Source: WRAU01 sp964277385
GTDB taxonomy: Bacteria > Pseudomonadota > Alphaproteobacteria > WRAU01 > Hepatincolaceae
DNA: 64,000 nucleotides
Assembly (NCBI GenBank): GCA_964277385.1
Contig: OZ195520.1
Coordinates: 930,001 to 994,000 of the forward strand
Direction: 5' to 3'
Shown: in pieces, positions 1-7,739 of the stretch
How positions within the stretch are numbered: the stretch's first letter is position 1
Layout: each line of letters begins with the position of its first letter
Translations under genes and position numbers: made by a program
Notes under the pieces: generated by a model
The model's input: the letters and a program-made list of their open reading frames with translations, nothing else
Database searches by the model: none
Told to the model about the DNA's origin: nothing

Positions 1-1232
1 CCAAGTTCACAAAGTCTGTCATAAACTCCAATACCACCACCTCCTGCATCTATGCATACTTGTAATGGAGAGAGTTTGTCTATATTTTTTGCAATAATTC
101 CTGTTAATTCCATTGTATCTGCTGTATTGATTTTTTCATTTAAATTAAATCCTATGTAATTCCCTTGCCTATCTATAATCCAAGAAAAATCACCTCCTCC
201 TCTTGCTACATCTACACCTAATATGATCGGTTTATCTAGCTTATTTAACAAAAATTCTTCTTTCCTATCCTTGTTAAATAGGCAAAAATCTCCTTTTAAT
301 GATTTTGATAATAATATATTAATAGGAATAAGTTTACTTTCTGAATTATTTAAAAATGCTTCATGTATTGTAGCAGGAAATTCTTTATGAAATCTATAGC
401 TAGGCTTATTTGTATTTTCTAAGTTTGTAGCACATAGATTTTTATTTTTTAAATACGCCCATGCCAATTGTTTTGTACTTAATTTATGATTTTTTTTATA
501 TTCTAACCATTCTTCTGAAAAATCACATTTTTCATTTGAAGTATATTCTTCATGCCAATACCATGGTAAAAATATTAATTTATACTCACTATTACCAGAT
601 TCTGCTTCCATACACATATTATAAAAAAGACCTTCTGGTCCATTTGATGTGCTTTCTAGTACTACTTCTGTATCATTACTATCTGAAACCGACATTAAAA
701 TTGAAGACAGATGATTATCAGAATTTTTCCAAAATGCAACCTCACTTCCATGAAAAAACTGTATGGTTTCACTTCTACCAACTTCACTTCCACCAGCAGT
801 TGCAAAAGAATAAGAGCTATTAAGCTCTTTAAAGTTAATATATTTGTAATTACTAATTAATGCCTTAGGTTGTAAAAATTTAGGACTATTTTGATAATAC
901 CTTAATATCATATCAAAAATATTATTTGTTGCACTTTGTCTATGGCATAATACTAAACTTTTTGATCCAATATGAGAGATGCTATGATGGTAACACCTTG
1001 ATGAAACATAAGTTGTAGAACCTATTTGACGACCCTTTAAAATTAATGCTCTAACCTTCCCGGTACGTTTTTTTTGATCATTCAATATATTGTTTATATA
1101 TATTTGTTCTTTATTAAAAATAAATCGTGAAACAGAATTATTTTTACTTCTTATATATAAAAAATTATATGCAAAAGACTGAAAATTATTAATAATTACC
1201 TTAATTATATTTTTTAAATTATTACCTTCCAC
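1..1232 (-). CDS. Phage terminase large subunit (TerL), 3'-truncated by window edge
   Basis: Motor ATPase/nuclease that packages phage DNA into proheads. I translated the reverse strand: about 410 residues are present and the C-terminus lies outside the window. An N-terminal Walker A-like motif reads LKGRQIGSTTY. An RNase H-type nuclease start reads GVDVARGGGDFSWI near residue 330, followed by a second Asp in VCIDAGGGIG. Both are arranged as in T4-like/GTA-like large terminases. The GTG start at 1232 is preceded by AGGAG at about 10 nt, and an in-frame TAA lies just upstream, so no longer start exists. The reading frame is uninterrupted, so the gene looks intact as far as it is visible. The neighbour upstream is a small phage-like frame in the usual place of a small terminase. 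Family assignment is firm; whether it belongs to a live prophage, a remnant or a gene transfer agent cannot be judged here. Confidence 0.88.
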   Translation of the reverse strand, partial: MEGNNLKNIIKVIINNFQSFAYNFLYIRSKNNSVSRFIFNKEQIYINNILNDQKKRTGKVRALILKGRQIGSTTYVSSRCYHHSISHIGSKSLVLCHRQSATNNIFDMILRYYQNSPKFLQPKALISNYKYINFKELNSSYSFATAGGSEVGRSETIQFFHGSEVAFWKNSDNHLSSILMSVSDSNDTEVVLESTSNGPEGLFYNMCMEAESGNSEYKLIFLPWYWHEEYTSNEKCDFSEEWLEYKKNHKLSTKQLAWAYLKNKNLCATNLENTNKPSYRFHKEFPATIHEAFLNNSESKLIPINILLSKSLKGDFCLFNKDRKEEFLLNKLDKPIILGVDVARGGGDFSWIIDRQGNYIGFNLNEKINTADTMELTGIIAKNIDKLSPLQVCIDAGGGGIGVYDRLCEL

Positions 1233-1264
1233 AATGTTATTGCTCCTTTTTTTATTATTACACC

Positions 1265-1302
1265 ATTAAGGATTAATAACCTTTCAATCATTAATCCTTA
1301 AT
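1265..1302. repeat. Perfect 13-bp inverted repeat, 12-nt loop
   Basis: The arms ATTAAGGATTAAT (1265-1277) and ATTAATCCTTAAT (1290-1302) are exact reverse complements around a 12-nt loop. The element lies between the small minus-strand phage frame and terL. No T-run follows on the minus strand, so it is not a clear terminator. It could be an attenuator, a processing hairpin or an operator. Confidence 0.6.
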
Positions 1303-1357
1303 AAATTTAGCTAATCTAGCTTTGAATAATTATTATTTTTAATTATTAGATATATAA

Positions 1358-1735
1358 TTACCTCACTTTATTGTGATTATTAATTATGTTTTTCAACATA
1401 GAATCATAATCAATTTCTATTTTTACTTTTTTATCACTAAACGAATTCATATCTTTTTTTATTTTATACAACAAAGATAAGGCTCTTATGTTACTAATAT
1501 ACATTTTGTTAATATTAAGATCATCTATATCATAACATTTACATAAAATAATTGTTCTATCTATTGTTAAATCTATTAAAATATCAATATTTTCTTCATT
1601 CTTGATATTAATATTTTTATTGTTTTTTATTATAATAGAATTATTTTTTACATCTACATTTTGTAAAGAATTAGAAAAATTATCAATTTTTTTTTCTTTA
1701 TTACTATTATTTAGTTTATCTTTATTATTTTTTAT
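1358..1735 (-). CDS. Hypothetical small phage protein, start codon unresolved
   Basis: An open minus-strand frame ends in TAA at 1358 and lies immediately upstream of terL, the usual place of a small terminase subunit. The translation begins with a Lys/Asn-rich stretch and continues with a folded-looking part containing NIDILIDLTIDRTIILCKCY and ending NNHNKVR. I recognise no family. A strong AGGAG sits at about 1744-1748, but no in-frame ATG, GTG or TTG follows at a sensible distance; the frame closes at a TAG upstream. An ATA codon at 1735-1733, seven bases after AGGAG, is the best-placed possible start. Alternatively a frameshift separates the frame from a lost start, or translation begins at an internal ATG. 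It is real in the sense of an uninterrupted frame with a ribosome site; its function is unknown. Confidence 0.45.
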   Translation of the reverse strand: MKNNKDKLNNSNKEKKIDNFSNSLQNVDVKNNSIIIKNNKNINIKNEENIDILIDLTIDRTIILCKCYDIDDLNINKMYISNIRALSLLYKIKKDMNSFSDKKVKIEIDYDSMLKNIINNHNKVR

Positions 1736-2122
1736 TAATCTTCTCCTAATCTAAAATTAAAAATAATTTTTTATTTAATAATTTATAGTAAAAAATACTT
1801 AATAAGCAATTTATACTCTAAGTGTATAATAAAAAAAAATTTTGTCAAGAAAATCTTATGGAAATTATCCCTATGATCGTTTAGGTTAATCGTTTTAAAG
1901 CACAATTATCTATATTTATGTTTTTATAAAAGTTTTTTTATTCTTTAAAAGAATAGAAACAGGAAATACAACATCTAATAACAGATTATCTTCATATTTT
2001 TCTTGAATTTTAACATCATAAACAGTATTCTTAGTGTAAGAGATGTTGTAAAAAAAATACTACCTGTAACAGGTAGATTCTATTTCTAATCTGCTCAAAT
2101 ATTTTCATGTAGGAATATTAAG
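1736..2122. promoter_or_regulatory. Divergent intergenic region with 17-bp palindrome before the Mrp operon
   Basis: This spacer separates the minus-strand phage genes from the plus-strand Mrp operon. It contains a perfect palindrome, CTACCTG-TAA-CAGGTAG, at 2060-2076, about 45 bases upstream of mnhE, well placed for an operator or a leader hairpin. A TTGACA hexamer on the minus strand (1848-1843) could be a -35 for the phage genes, but no well-spaced -10 follows. A stop-to-stop minus frame ending at about 1918 (about 40 codons, no start, DVVFPVSILLKNKK) may be a gene remnant. Confidence 0.4.
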
Positions 2123-2602
2123 ATGGTTTTGTTTTTAGTATCAGTAGTTTTGTGGATTATACTTTCTGGTTACTTTAGCTTCCTTCCTATGTTTCCTGGT
2201 TTGGTTTTTTTAGCACTTGGGATTTTTTTATTTAAAAAAATTAAAAAGGATTCTAACTCTCAAAGAACTTTTTCGGTTAAACCTAATAAATTTGTTTTTT
2301 ATATCCTTTACATGATTAAAGAAATATATTTTTCAAATATTTTTGTAGCTAAAATTATTTTAAAAAATAAACCTGATCCAATTGTTTTTACTATACCTAA
2401 TGATTTTAAAACACATACATGTACTACTGTTTTTGCAAACTCTGTAACTTTAACTCCTGGTACTATTATACTTCATGCTAGTGAGAAAGAATTTATTATT
2501 CACTCATTAACACCTGACTTAAGAGACGGAGTTTTAGATTACGGAATGTATAATAAAGTTTTGGATTTAGAAAAATATAAAGAAGAAGGAATAAATAAAT
2601 AA
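2123..2602 (+). CDS. mnhE: Na+/H+ antiporter subunit E (MnhE/MrpE)
   Basis: Small membrane subunit of the multisubunit Mrp-type cation/proton antiporter, which exports Na+ (or K+) in exchange for H+ across the inner membrane. At 159 residues it has the usual family length. Two N-terminal hydrophobic segments are followed by the conserved cytoplasmic part with ANSVTLTPGT at about residue 110, the family's most recognisable motif, then LHASEKEFIIHSL. It is the first gene of an eight-gene plus-strand operon and is separated from mnhF by one base. An AGGAA precedes the ATG. E is thought to support assembly rather than conduct ions; this is family knowledge, not visible here. Confidence 0.9.
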   Translation: MVLFLVSVVLWIILSGYFSFLPMFPGLVFLALGIFLFKKIKKDSNSQRTFSVKPNKFVFYILYMIKEIYFSNIFVAKIILKNKPDPIVFTIPNDFKTHTCTTVFANSVTLTPGTIILHASEKEFIIHSLTPDLRDGVLDYGMYNKVLDLEKYKEEGINK

Positions 2603-2603
2603 A

Positions 2604-2894
2604 ATGCTAGTAAATACAACACTTATTTTATTTTATGCTTTGATTGTAATTGCTTTATTTATTGGTGCGATTATATTTTTGTTTTTAAAATCTAAAACTA
2701 TTTATGAGAAAATACAAATTATAAACACTTTTAACTCACTAGCTACTGTATTTATAGCTATATATTTCTATTATATTAAAAAGCCAGAATATGTTGATAT
2801 AGCTTTATCTTATGCAGTATTAAGTTTTATAGGAATTTTAGGGTTGAAAAAATATTTTGAATTAAATACTACTACCAAGGAAAATAATAATTAA
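2604..2894 (+). CDS. mnhF: Na+/H+ antiporter subunit F (MnhF/MrpF)
   Basis: A 96-residue membrane protein with three predicted helices (about residues 5-28, 35-57 and 64-82), fitting MrpF in size and topology. Sequence conservation is low, so the call rests on size, hydrophobic pattern and position between clear E and G subunits. It starts one base after mnhE and ends ten bases before mnhG, so it is translationally tied to both. The C-terminus is a short polar Thr/Asn-rich tail. Confidence 0.85.
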   Translation: MLVNTTLILFYALIVIALFIGAIIFLFLKSKTIYEKIQIINTFNSLATVFIAIYFYYIKKPEYVDIALSYAVLSFIGILGLKKYFELNTTTKENNN

Positions 2895-2904
2895 AGAGTA
2901 AATT

Positions 2905-3252
2905 ATGGATGTAAACACAATAATTATTTTTGTTCAAGAAATATCTTTCAGTTTTTTTATGTTAATAGGTTTAATATTTTGTAGTTTAGGATTATTAGGA
3001 TTATTTCGTTTTAAAGATATTTATACTAAACAACACGCAACAGGACTTATAGATACAGCTGGAATATTTTTTATATGTATATCTTTATCTATACATTCGG
3101 GTTTTTCTTTGGTAAGTATTAAAATAATATTTTTATCTCTACTTATTACTTTTGTAAGTGCTCCTCTTTGTTATGCTTTTATGCAAATTTTAATACATAG
3201 AGAAAAAGATACAACTTTGGAAAATGTTGAAGAAAAAAGAGGTGATAAATAA
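2905..3252 (+). CDS. mnhG: Na+/H+ antiporter subunit G (MnhG/MrpG)
   Basis: A 115-residue subunit with three helices. The MrpG signature is visible as GLFRFKDIYTKQHATGLIDT at residues 31-50 (family pattern: an RFPD-Y-R-HA-like motif after the first helix). It works in the same membrane complex as its operon partners. The polar C-terminal tail ends two bases before the next start, indicating translational coupling. Confidence 0.9.
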   Translation: MDVNTIIIFVQEISFSFFMLIGLIFCSLGLLGLFRFKDIYTKQHATGLIDTAGIFFICISLSIHSGFSLVSIKIIFLSLLITFVSAPLCYAFMQILIHREKDTTLENVEEKRGDK

Positions 3253-3254
3253 TT

Positions 3255-4313
3255 ATGTTTGATATTCTCTTAATGTTATTTCTAGTTTTTTTAGCTGTTA
3301 TCATTATTGCTATAATGGTTGTTAATGATTTATTTACTTTAATCTTGTTTACAAGCATAATCTCTGTATTATCAGCAATTGTATACATACTTTTAGATGC
3401 AGCCGATGTAGCCATAACAGAAGTTGTTGTTGGTTCTGCTGTTTCTACAATTTTAATGCTTATTACTGTACATTTAACCAAAGCTTATAATATTGACGAA
3501 GTTAATCCTATCCAACGATTTTCAAGAAAATCTATTGGTAATCTTTTTACATTATTATTAATACTTGTAATACTAGGTTTGCTGTTAGATGGACTAGCTT
3601 ATGCTCCAATTTTTGGAGATATTAATTCTCCTGCTAACTCTAATATAATATATAAAATATATACAACAACAAGTTATGAAACGTTTAACGTTCAAAATGC
3701 TGTAACTATGATTTTAGGATCATTCAGAGGATACGATACATTAGGGGAAACAACAGTTATTTTAATTGCGGCTATTGGTGTTTATTTAGTTTTACAGAAA
3801 GATCAATTTGGAACAAATATAAAAATTCCAATTGATGCAACGCTACAATCACCAAATGAACCAGAGTTTGGACATCCTAAAACTGAAAAAATTAAACCTA
3901 AAGAATTTATATTATCTTCAGCAGTATTAGCTTTAATTCCTATAGTTTTATTATTTGCTTTTTATGTACAATTTCATGGCGATTTTGGACCAGGAGGAGG
4001 CTTCCAAGGTGGAGTAATTACAGCAGCAGTTTATTTTTTAGTAATTCTTCATTTTGGAAAAAAAATTGCAAATACCATAGTTAATATAAAAATATTTATA
4101 GTTAGCTTATCTTTTGGGGTTTTAATTTATGGTGGAACTGGTATTGTTACCATGATGTTAGGAGGGAAATACTTAGATTACTTAGTATTTGGAAATAATC
4201 CACTTCATGCTTACCATTATGGATTATTTGCTATAGAGTTTGGAGTTGGTATAACCGTATTTGCAGCTACCTCAACAGTTATAAGTCAATTTTATAATAA
4301 ATTAAAAGATTAA
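3255..4313 (+). CDS. mnhB: Antiporter subunit: DUF4040 (MrpA C-terminal) fused to MnhB
   Basis: 352 residues in two parts. Residues 1-75 match the hydrogenase/MrpA C-terminal DUF4040 segment (DAADVAITEVVVGSAVSTIL, residues 48-67). Residues about 210-352 are MnhB, with the signature FHGDFGPGGGFQGGVITAA. Between them are further helices resembling the MrpA linker. In classical seven-subunit Mrp systems DUF4040 is the end of the giant MrpA; here it is carried on the B subunit, and the NuoL-like part of A is encoded separately downstream. This split-and-fused layout is known in alphaproteobacterial and several other Mrp-like clusters. All parts are intact. Confidence 0.9.
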   Translation: MFDILLMLFLVFLAVIIIAIMVVNDLFTLILFTSIISVLSAIVYILLDAADVAITEVVVGSAVSTILMLITVHLTKAYNIDEVNPIQRFSRKSIGNLFTLLLILVILGLLLDGLAYAPIFGDINSPANSNIIYKIYTTTSYETFNVQNAVTMILGSFRGYDTLGETTVILIAAIGVYLVLQKDQFGTNIKIPIDATLQSPNEPEFGHPKTEKIKPKEFILSSAVLALIPIVLLFAFYVQFHGDFGPGGGFQGGVITAAVYFLVILHFGKKIANTIVNIKIFIVSLSFGVLIYGGTGIVTMMLGGKYLDYLVFGNNPLHAYHYGLFAIEFGVGITVFAATSTVISQFYNKLKD

Positions 4314-4328
4314 AATAGGAAGTGAATC

Positions 4329-4709
4329 GTGCAATATTACAGTAATATATTATACAATTACCCTTATATTCTTTCTTTAGTATTAATGATGGCTGGTTTT
4401 TATGTATTAATGATAGAAAAAAATCTAATAAAAAAAGTTATAGGGGTAAATTTAATACAAGGCGGTATCATATTATTTTATGTAATTATTGGTAAAATAA
4501 GAAATGGGGTTCCTCCTATTGCTAACACCGAAGGTGTGAAGGAAATATACTCAAACCCTACTCCTCATGTATTAATGCTAACAGCTATTGTCGTTGGAAT
4601 AGCCACTACTTCTTTAGCTTGTGCTTTGATTTATATCGTTTATAAAAACTATGGAACTATAAACGAAACCGAGTTATTGAAAATATATGAAATTGAAAAT
4701 AAAGAGTAA
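4329..4709 (+). CDS. mnhC: Na+/H+ antiporter subunit C (MnhC/MrpC), GTG start
   Basis: NuoK-like subunit of 126 residues with three helices. Family features include GFYVLMIEKNLIKKVIGVNL and the third-helix region PHVLMLTAIVVGIATTSLAC. The GTG start at 4329 follows AGGAAG at good distance, and no ATG is available before the first helix. It belongs to the operon, 15 bases after mnhB and 49 bases before mnhD. NuoK/MrpC subunits contribute membrane glutamates to proton transfer; a Glu-Lys pair (IEKN) is visible at the end of the first helix. Confidence 0.9.
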   Translation: MQYYSNILYNYPYILSLVLMMAGFYVLMIEKNLIKKVIGVNLIQGGIILFYVIIGKIRNGVPPIANTEGVKEIYSNPTPHVLMLTAIVVGIATTSLACALIYIVYKNYGTINETELLKIYEIENKE

Positions 4710-4758
4710 ATTTAAAAAAATAAAATTAAGTAAGATAAAAAAATTTGGTGAAAAGTAG

Positions 4759-6258
4759 ATGGATATTTTAAAATATAGTTTTTTGGTACCCTTAATAATT
4801 ATCATACCACTTATAATAGCGGTTTTATTAGTATTTATTAAAAGTACCTTTATTTCTTGGATATCAACATTTTTAACTACTTTATCTGTTCTTGGGATCA
4901 CTTCATTTATTCTTATTAAAGGTAACTTAACAACAATAAGTTATAATTTTGGTAATTTTATACCTCCTTTTGGTATAGAATATGAAGTTGATGCTTTAAG
5001 TATTTTCTTTTTATTTTTGATGTCTATCATTGGTTTTTTAACAGCTCTTTGGTCAAAAGGAAATATAATAGGAGAAATTGGTACTAAAAATGCTCATTTA
5101 TTTAGCTCTATATTTTTATTATCTTTCGCTGGATCATTAGGAATAATAGTAACAAACGATTTGTTTAATTTATTTGTATTTTTAGAAATTACATCATTAA
5201 CAACATATATACTAATTGCAATGGGACAACGTAAAAACTCTGCTTTAGCAGCCTTTGACTCTTTAATAGTTGGGACAATATCTGCATCTTTTTATGTATT
5301 TGGTGTAGGAATATTGTACTTGTTGTTTGGTACACTAAATGCTAATGATCTAGTAATCCAAATTAGTAAAACTCCAATGACACCTATGTTAATGCTTGGT
5401 ATCGTATCTATAACTCTAGGAATTTTAATTAAAATAGCTTTATTCCCTGTTTTTTGGTGGTTACCACAAACTTATGAAAGCTCTCCTTCTACTTTATCTG
5501 CATTTTTAGCTGGAACTTCAGTAAATATTGCACTTTATATGCTTATTAAAGTTATTATTATTGTAATTGGTCGAGGTGTAAACATTAGTTTAGATCACCT
5601 TTTTGAATTATTAATGATGTTATCTGTATTTAGTATGTTTGCTGGAGGAATTTTAGCTATTAAACAAGATAATTTAAAACTTCTACTGGCTTTTTCATCT
5701 GTATCACAGATAGGATTTATAGTTATAGGTATATCTTTGTTTAATTTATATGGAATACAATCAGCTCTTTATTTAACCATAGTTCATGCTTTTATTAAAT
5801 CGGGATTATTTTTATGTGTAGGTAATTTAATATATATTTTTGGAACAGAAAAACTAAGCGAATTAAGAGGCTTAGGAAGAAAATCACCATTTACTTACTT
5901 TACTATTATCTATTTATCTCTATCTCTAGCTGGATTACCAGGAACATCTATGTTTTGGGGTAAGTTATATTTAATAATTTCAGTTATACAGTCTACTAAT
6001 TTAGTACTTATTATTTCTGTTATACTTGCATCTGTACTATCATTTTTATACTCTTGGAAAATTATTTATTATCTTTGGGTTGCAAAAGAAGATACAACTG
6101 TTTCTAGTGCCCTAATGGTACATAGAAAAATACCTATTTATATGAATATGACCTTAGCAATATTTATTTTGCTAAATTTTTATATAACATTTTTTCCAGA
6201 TGTTATATATTATTTTATAGAACAAATTATTGATTTGAATATCGTTGCACAAGGATAA
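4759..6258 (+). CDS. mnhD: Na+/H+ antiporter subunit D (MnhD/MrpD)
   Basis: Polytopic proton-conducting subunit of the NuoL/M/N family, 499 residues and about 14 helices. Conserved charged positions are in place: the TM5 glutamate in LFVFLEITSLTTY, the TM7 lysine in GILIKIALFPVFWWLPQ, and the histidine/lysine helix HAFIKSGLFLCVGNL. The WWLPQTYESSPSTLSAFLAG segment is typical of MrpD. It is the best-conserved of the three D-type subunits in this operon. Five bases separate it from the next gene. Confidence 0.92.
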   Translation: MDILKYSFLVPLIIIIPLIIAVLLVFIKSTFISWISTFLTTLSVLGITSFILIKGNLTTISYNFGNFIPPFGIEYEVDALSIFFLFLMSIIGFLTALWSKGNIIGEIGTKNAHLFSSIFLLSFAGSLGIIVTNDLFNLFVFLEITSLTTYILIAMGQRKNSALAAFDSLIVGTISASFYVFGVGILYLLFGTLNANDLVIQISKTPMTPMLMLGIVSITLGILIKIALFPVFWWLPQTYESSPSTLSAFLAGTSVNIALYMLIKVIIIVIGRGVNISLDHLFELLMMLSVFSMFAGGILAIKQDNLKLLLAFSSVSQIGFIVIGISLFNLYGIQSALYLTIVHAFIKSGLFLCVGNLIYIFGTEKLSELRGLGRKSPFTYFTIIYLSLSLAGLPGTSMFWGKLYLIISVIQSTNLVLIISVILASVLSFLYSWKIIYYLWVAKEDTTVSSALMVHRKIPIYMNMTLAIFILLNFYITFFPDVIYYFIEQIIDLNIVAQG

Positions 6259-6263
6259 AATTA

Positions 6264-7730
6264 ATGACTTTAGAATACTTATTATTATTAATTATATCAA
6301 TTCCTTTTCTTAGCTTTTTAATTACTCCATTAGTTAAAAATAAAAACTTAAGAGAAAGTTTTAACATTCTGATTTCTTCAACTAATTTTATATTAACAAT
6401 CTTAGCTTATTTAAGATTTTCTTCTGGTGAAAATGCTTTTATTCAATTTATTACAATTAACAATGCTATTTATTTTGGATTTTATGCTGAAAAAATCTCT
6501 TTAATTTTTGCTAGCATGGTAAACTTTTTATGGATAATAAGTATTATCTATTCTTTAGGATACTTAAGAGCTCATAATGAGAATAATCAAGGTAGATTCT
6601 TTGCTTTCTTTTCATTATCTATTTGTTTTACTTTAGGAATAGCTTTCTCAGCTAACTTACTAACTACTTTTATGTTCTATGAATTTTTAACCTTAGGGAC
6701 ATTTCCTCTTGTTGCACATAATATTAATAAAAATAATAAATTTAATATAAAAGTATATATTGGAGTTTTAATAGTTACATCTTTAATATTGTTTTTGCCA
6801 GCGGTAATTACATCCATAATATATTTAGAGACCTCTAATTACACTATTGGTGGATTATTTTTACAAAAAGAAACTACAAATTTATATGTTGCTACTGGAT
6901 TATTGCTATTATTTATTTTTGGTATAGCAAAAGCTGGAATAATGCCTGTACACAAATGGTTACCAGCCGCTATGGTAGCACCTACTCCTGTTAGTGCCCT
7001 TCTACACGCTGTTGCTGTTGTTAAAAGTGGCGTATTTATTTTGATTAAAATTGTTGTTTATATTTTTGGTGTAGATTATCTTTATGTAGTAGTAAATAAA
7101 ATCTCTTCTATTAATTGGTTGTTAATTATTCCATCTGTAACAATTATTTGGGCTTCTATTATTGCATTATATCAAGATAATCTTAAAAAAAGACTAGCTT
7201 ATTCTACAATATCACAATTATCTTATATTGTTTTAGGGGTATTATTATTATCTAATGCTGGAATAATTTCTTCTATAACTCACATTTTTGCACATGCTTT
7301 TGCAAAAATTACTTTATTTTTTGCTGCAGGCTCTATTATTGTATTATCTCATAAGGAAAATATATCTGAATTATCTGGTATTGGTAGAAAAATGCCTATT
7401 ACTATGATTGCATTTTCACTTGGTGCTTTATCTATGATTGGTTTTCCATTAACTGGAGGATTTATTAGTAAATGGTTTCTAATAAGAGGAATTTGGGAAT
7501 CTTCTCAATATTGGGTACTGATTGTTATAGTTTTATCTACACTTTTGAATGCAATGTATTTTCTACCTATTATTTTTAAAGCATTCTTTGAAAAATACCC
7601 GAAAAATCATGAAAATGATCATGAAATAACCGTATCACGCTCCATGGATGTCGCTATGATAATATCATCTATTTGTATCATAATGTTTTATGTGTATTCT
7701 AATAATTTTATAAGTATTTTAACTAATTAA
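6264..7730 (+). CDS. Second D-type (NuoL/MrpA-like) proton-conducting subunit
   Basis: 488 residues, Proton_antipo_M family. The segment MPVHKWLPAAMVAPTPVSAL followed by LLHAVAVVKSGVF is typical of NuoL/MrpA-like subunits. TM5 glutamate lies in FMFYEFLTLGTFP, and a His/Lys helix reads HIFAHAFAKITLFFAAG. It probably replaces the NuoL-like half of MrpA, whose C-terminal DUF4040 part sits on the B subunit upstream. It is in the operon, nine bases before the third D-type subunit. The exact subunit letter differs between annotation schemes, so no symbol is given. Confidence 0.85.
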   Translation: MTLEYLLLLIISIPFLSFLITPLVKNKNLRESFNILISSTNFILTILAYLRFSSGENAFIQFITINNAIYFGFYAEKISLIFASMVNFLWIISIIYSLGYLRAHNENNQGRFFAFFSLSICFTLGIAFSANLLTTFMFYEFLTLGTFPLVAHNINKNNKFNIKVYIGVLIVTSLILFLPAVITSIIYLETSNYTIGGLFLQKETTNLYVATGLLLLFIFGIAKAGIMPVHKWLPAAMVAPTPVSALLHAVAVVKSGVFILIKIVVYIFGVDYLYVVVNKISSINWLLIIPSVTIIWASIIALYQDNLKKRLAYSTISQLSYIVLGVLLLSNAGIISSITHIFAHAFAKITLFFAAGSIIVLSHKENISELSGIGRKMPITMIAFSLGALSMIGFPLTGGFISKWFLIRGIWESSQYWVLIVIVLSTLLNAMYFLPIIFKAFFEKYPKNHENDHEITVSRSMDVAMIISSICIIMFYVYSNNFISILTN

Positions 7731-7739
7731 GGATTAAAA

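Noticed and set aside
461..823. A 120-codon plus-strand frame at the left edge.
   Set aside because: It is antisense to the terminase gene, whose reverse-strand translation shows ATPase and nuclease motifs.
1831..1848. Perfect TTGACA on the minus strand as promoter of the phage genes.
   Set aside because: No -10 at 16-18 bases; the nearest TATACA is at 14 and TATAAA at 27, so I did not list it as a promoter.
3179..3481. Antisense frames over the Mrp, psd, ligA, ftsZ and murG genes.
   Set aside because: Each lies opposite a gene with clear family motifs and has no own ribosome site or homology signal.
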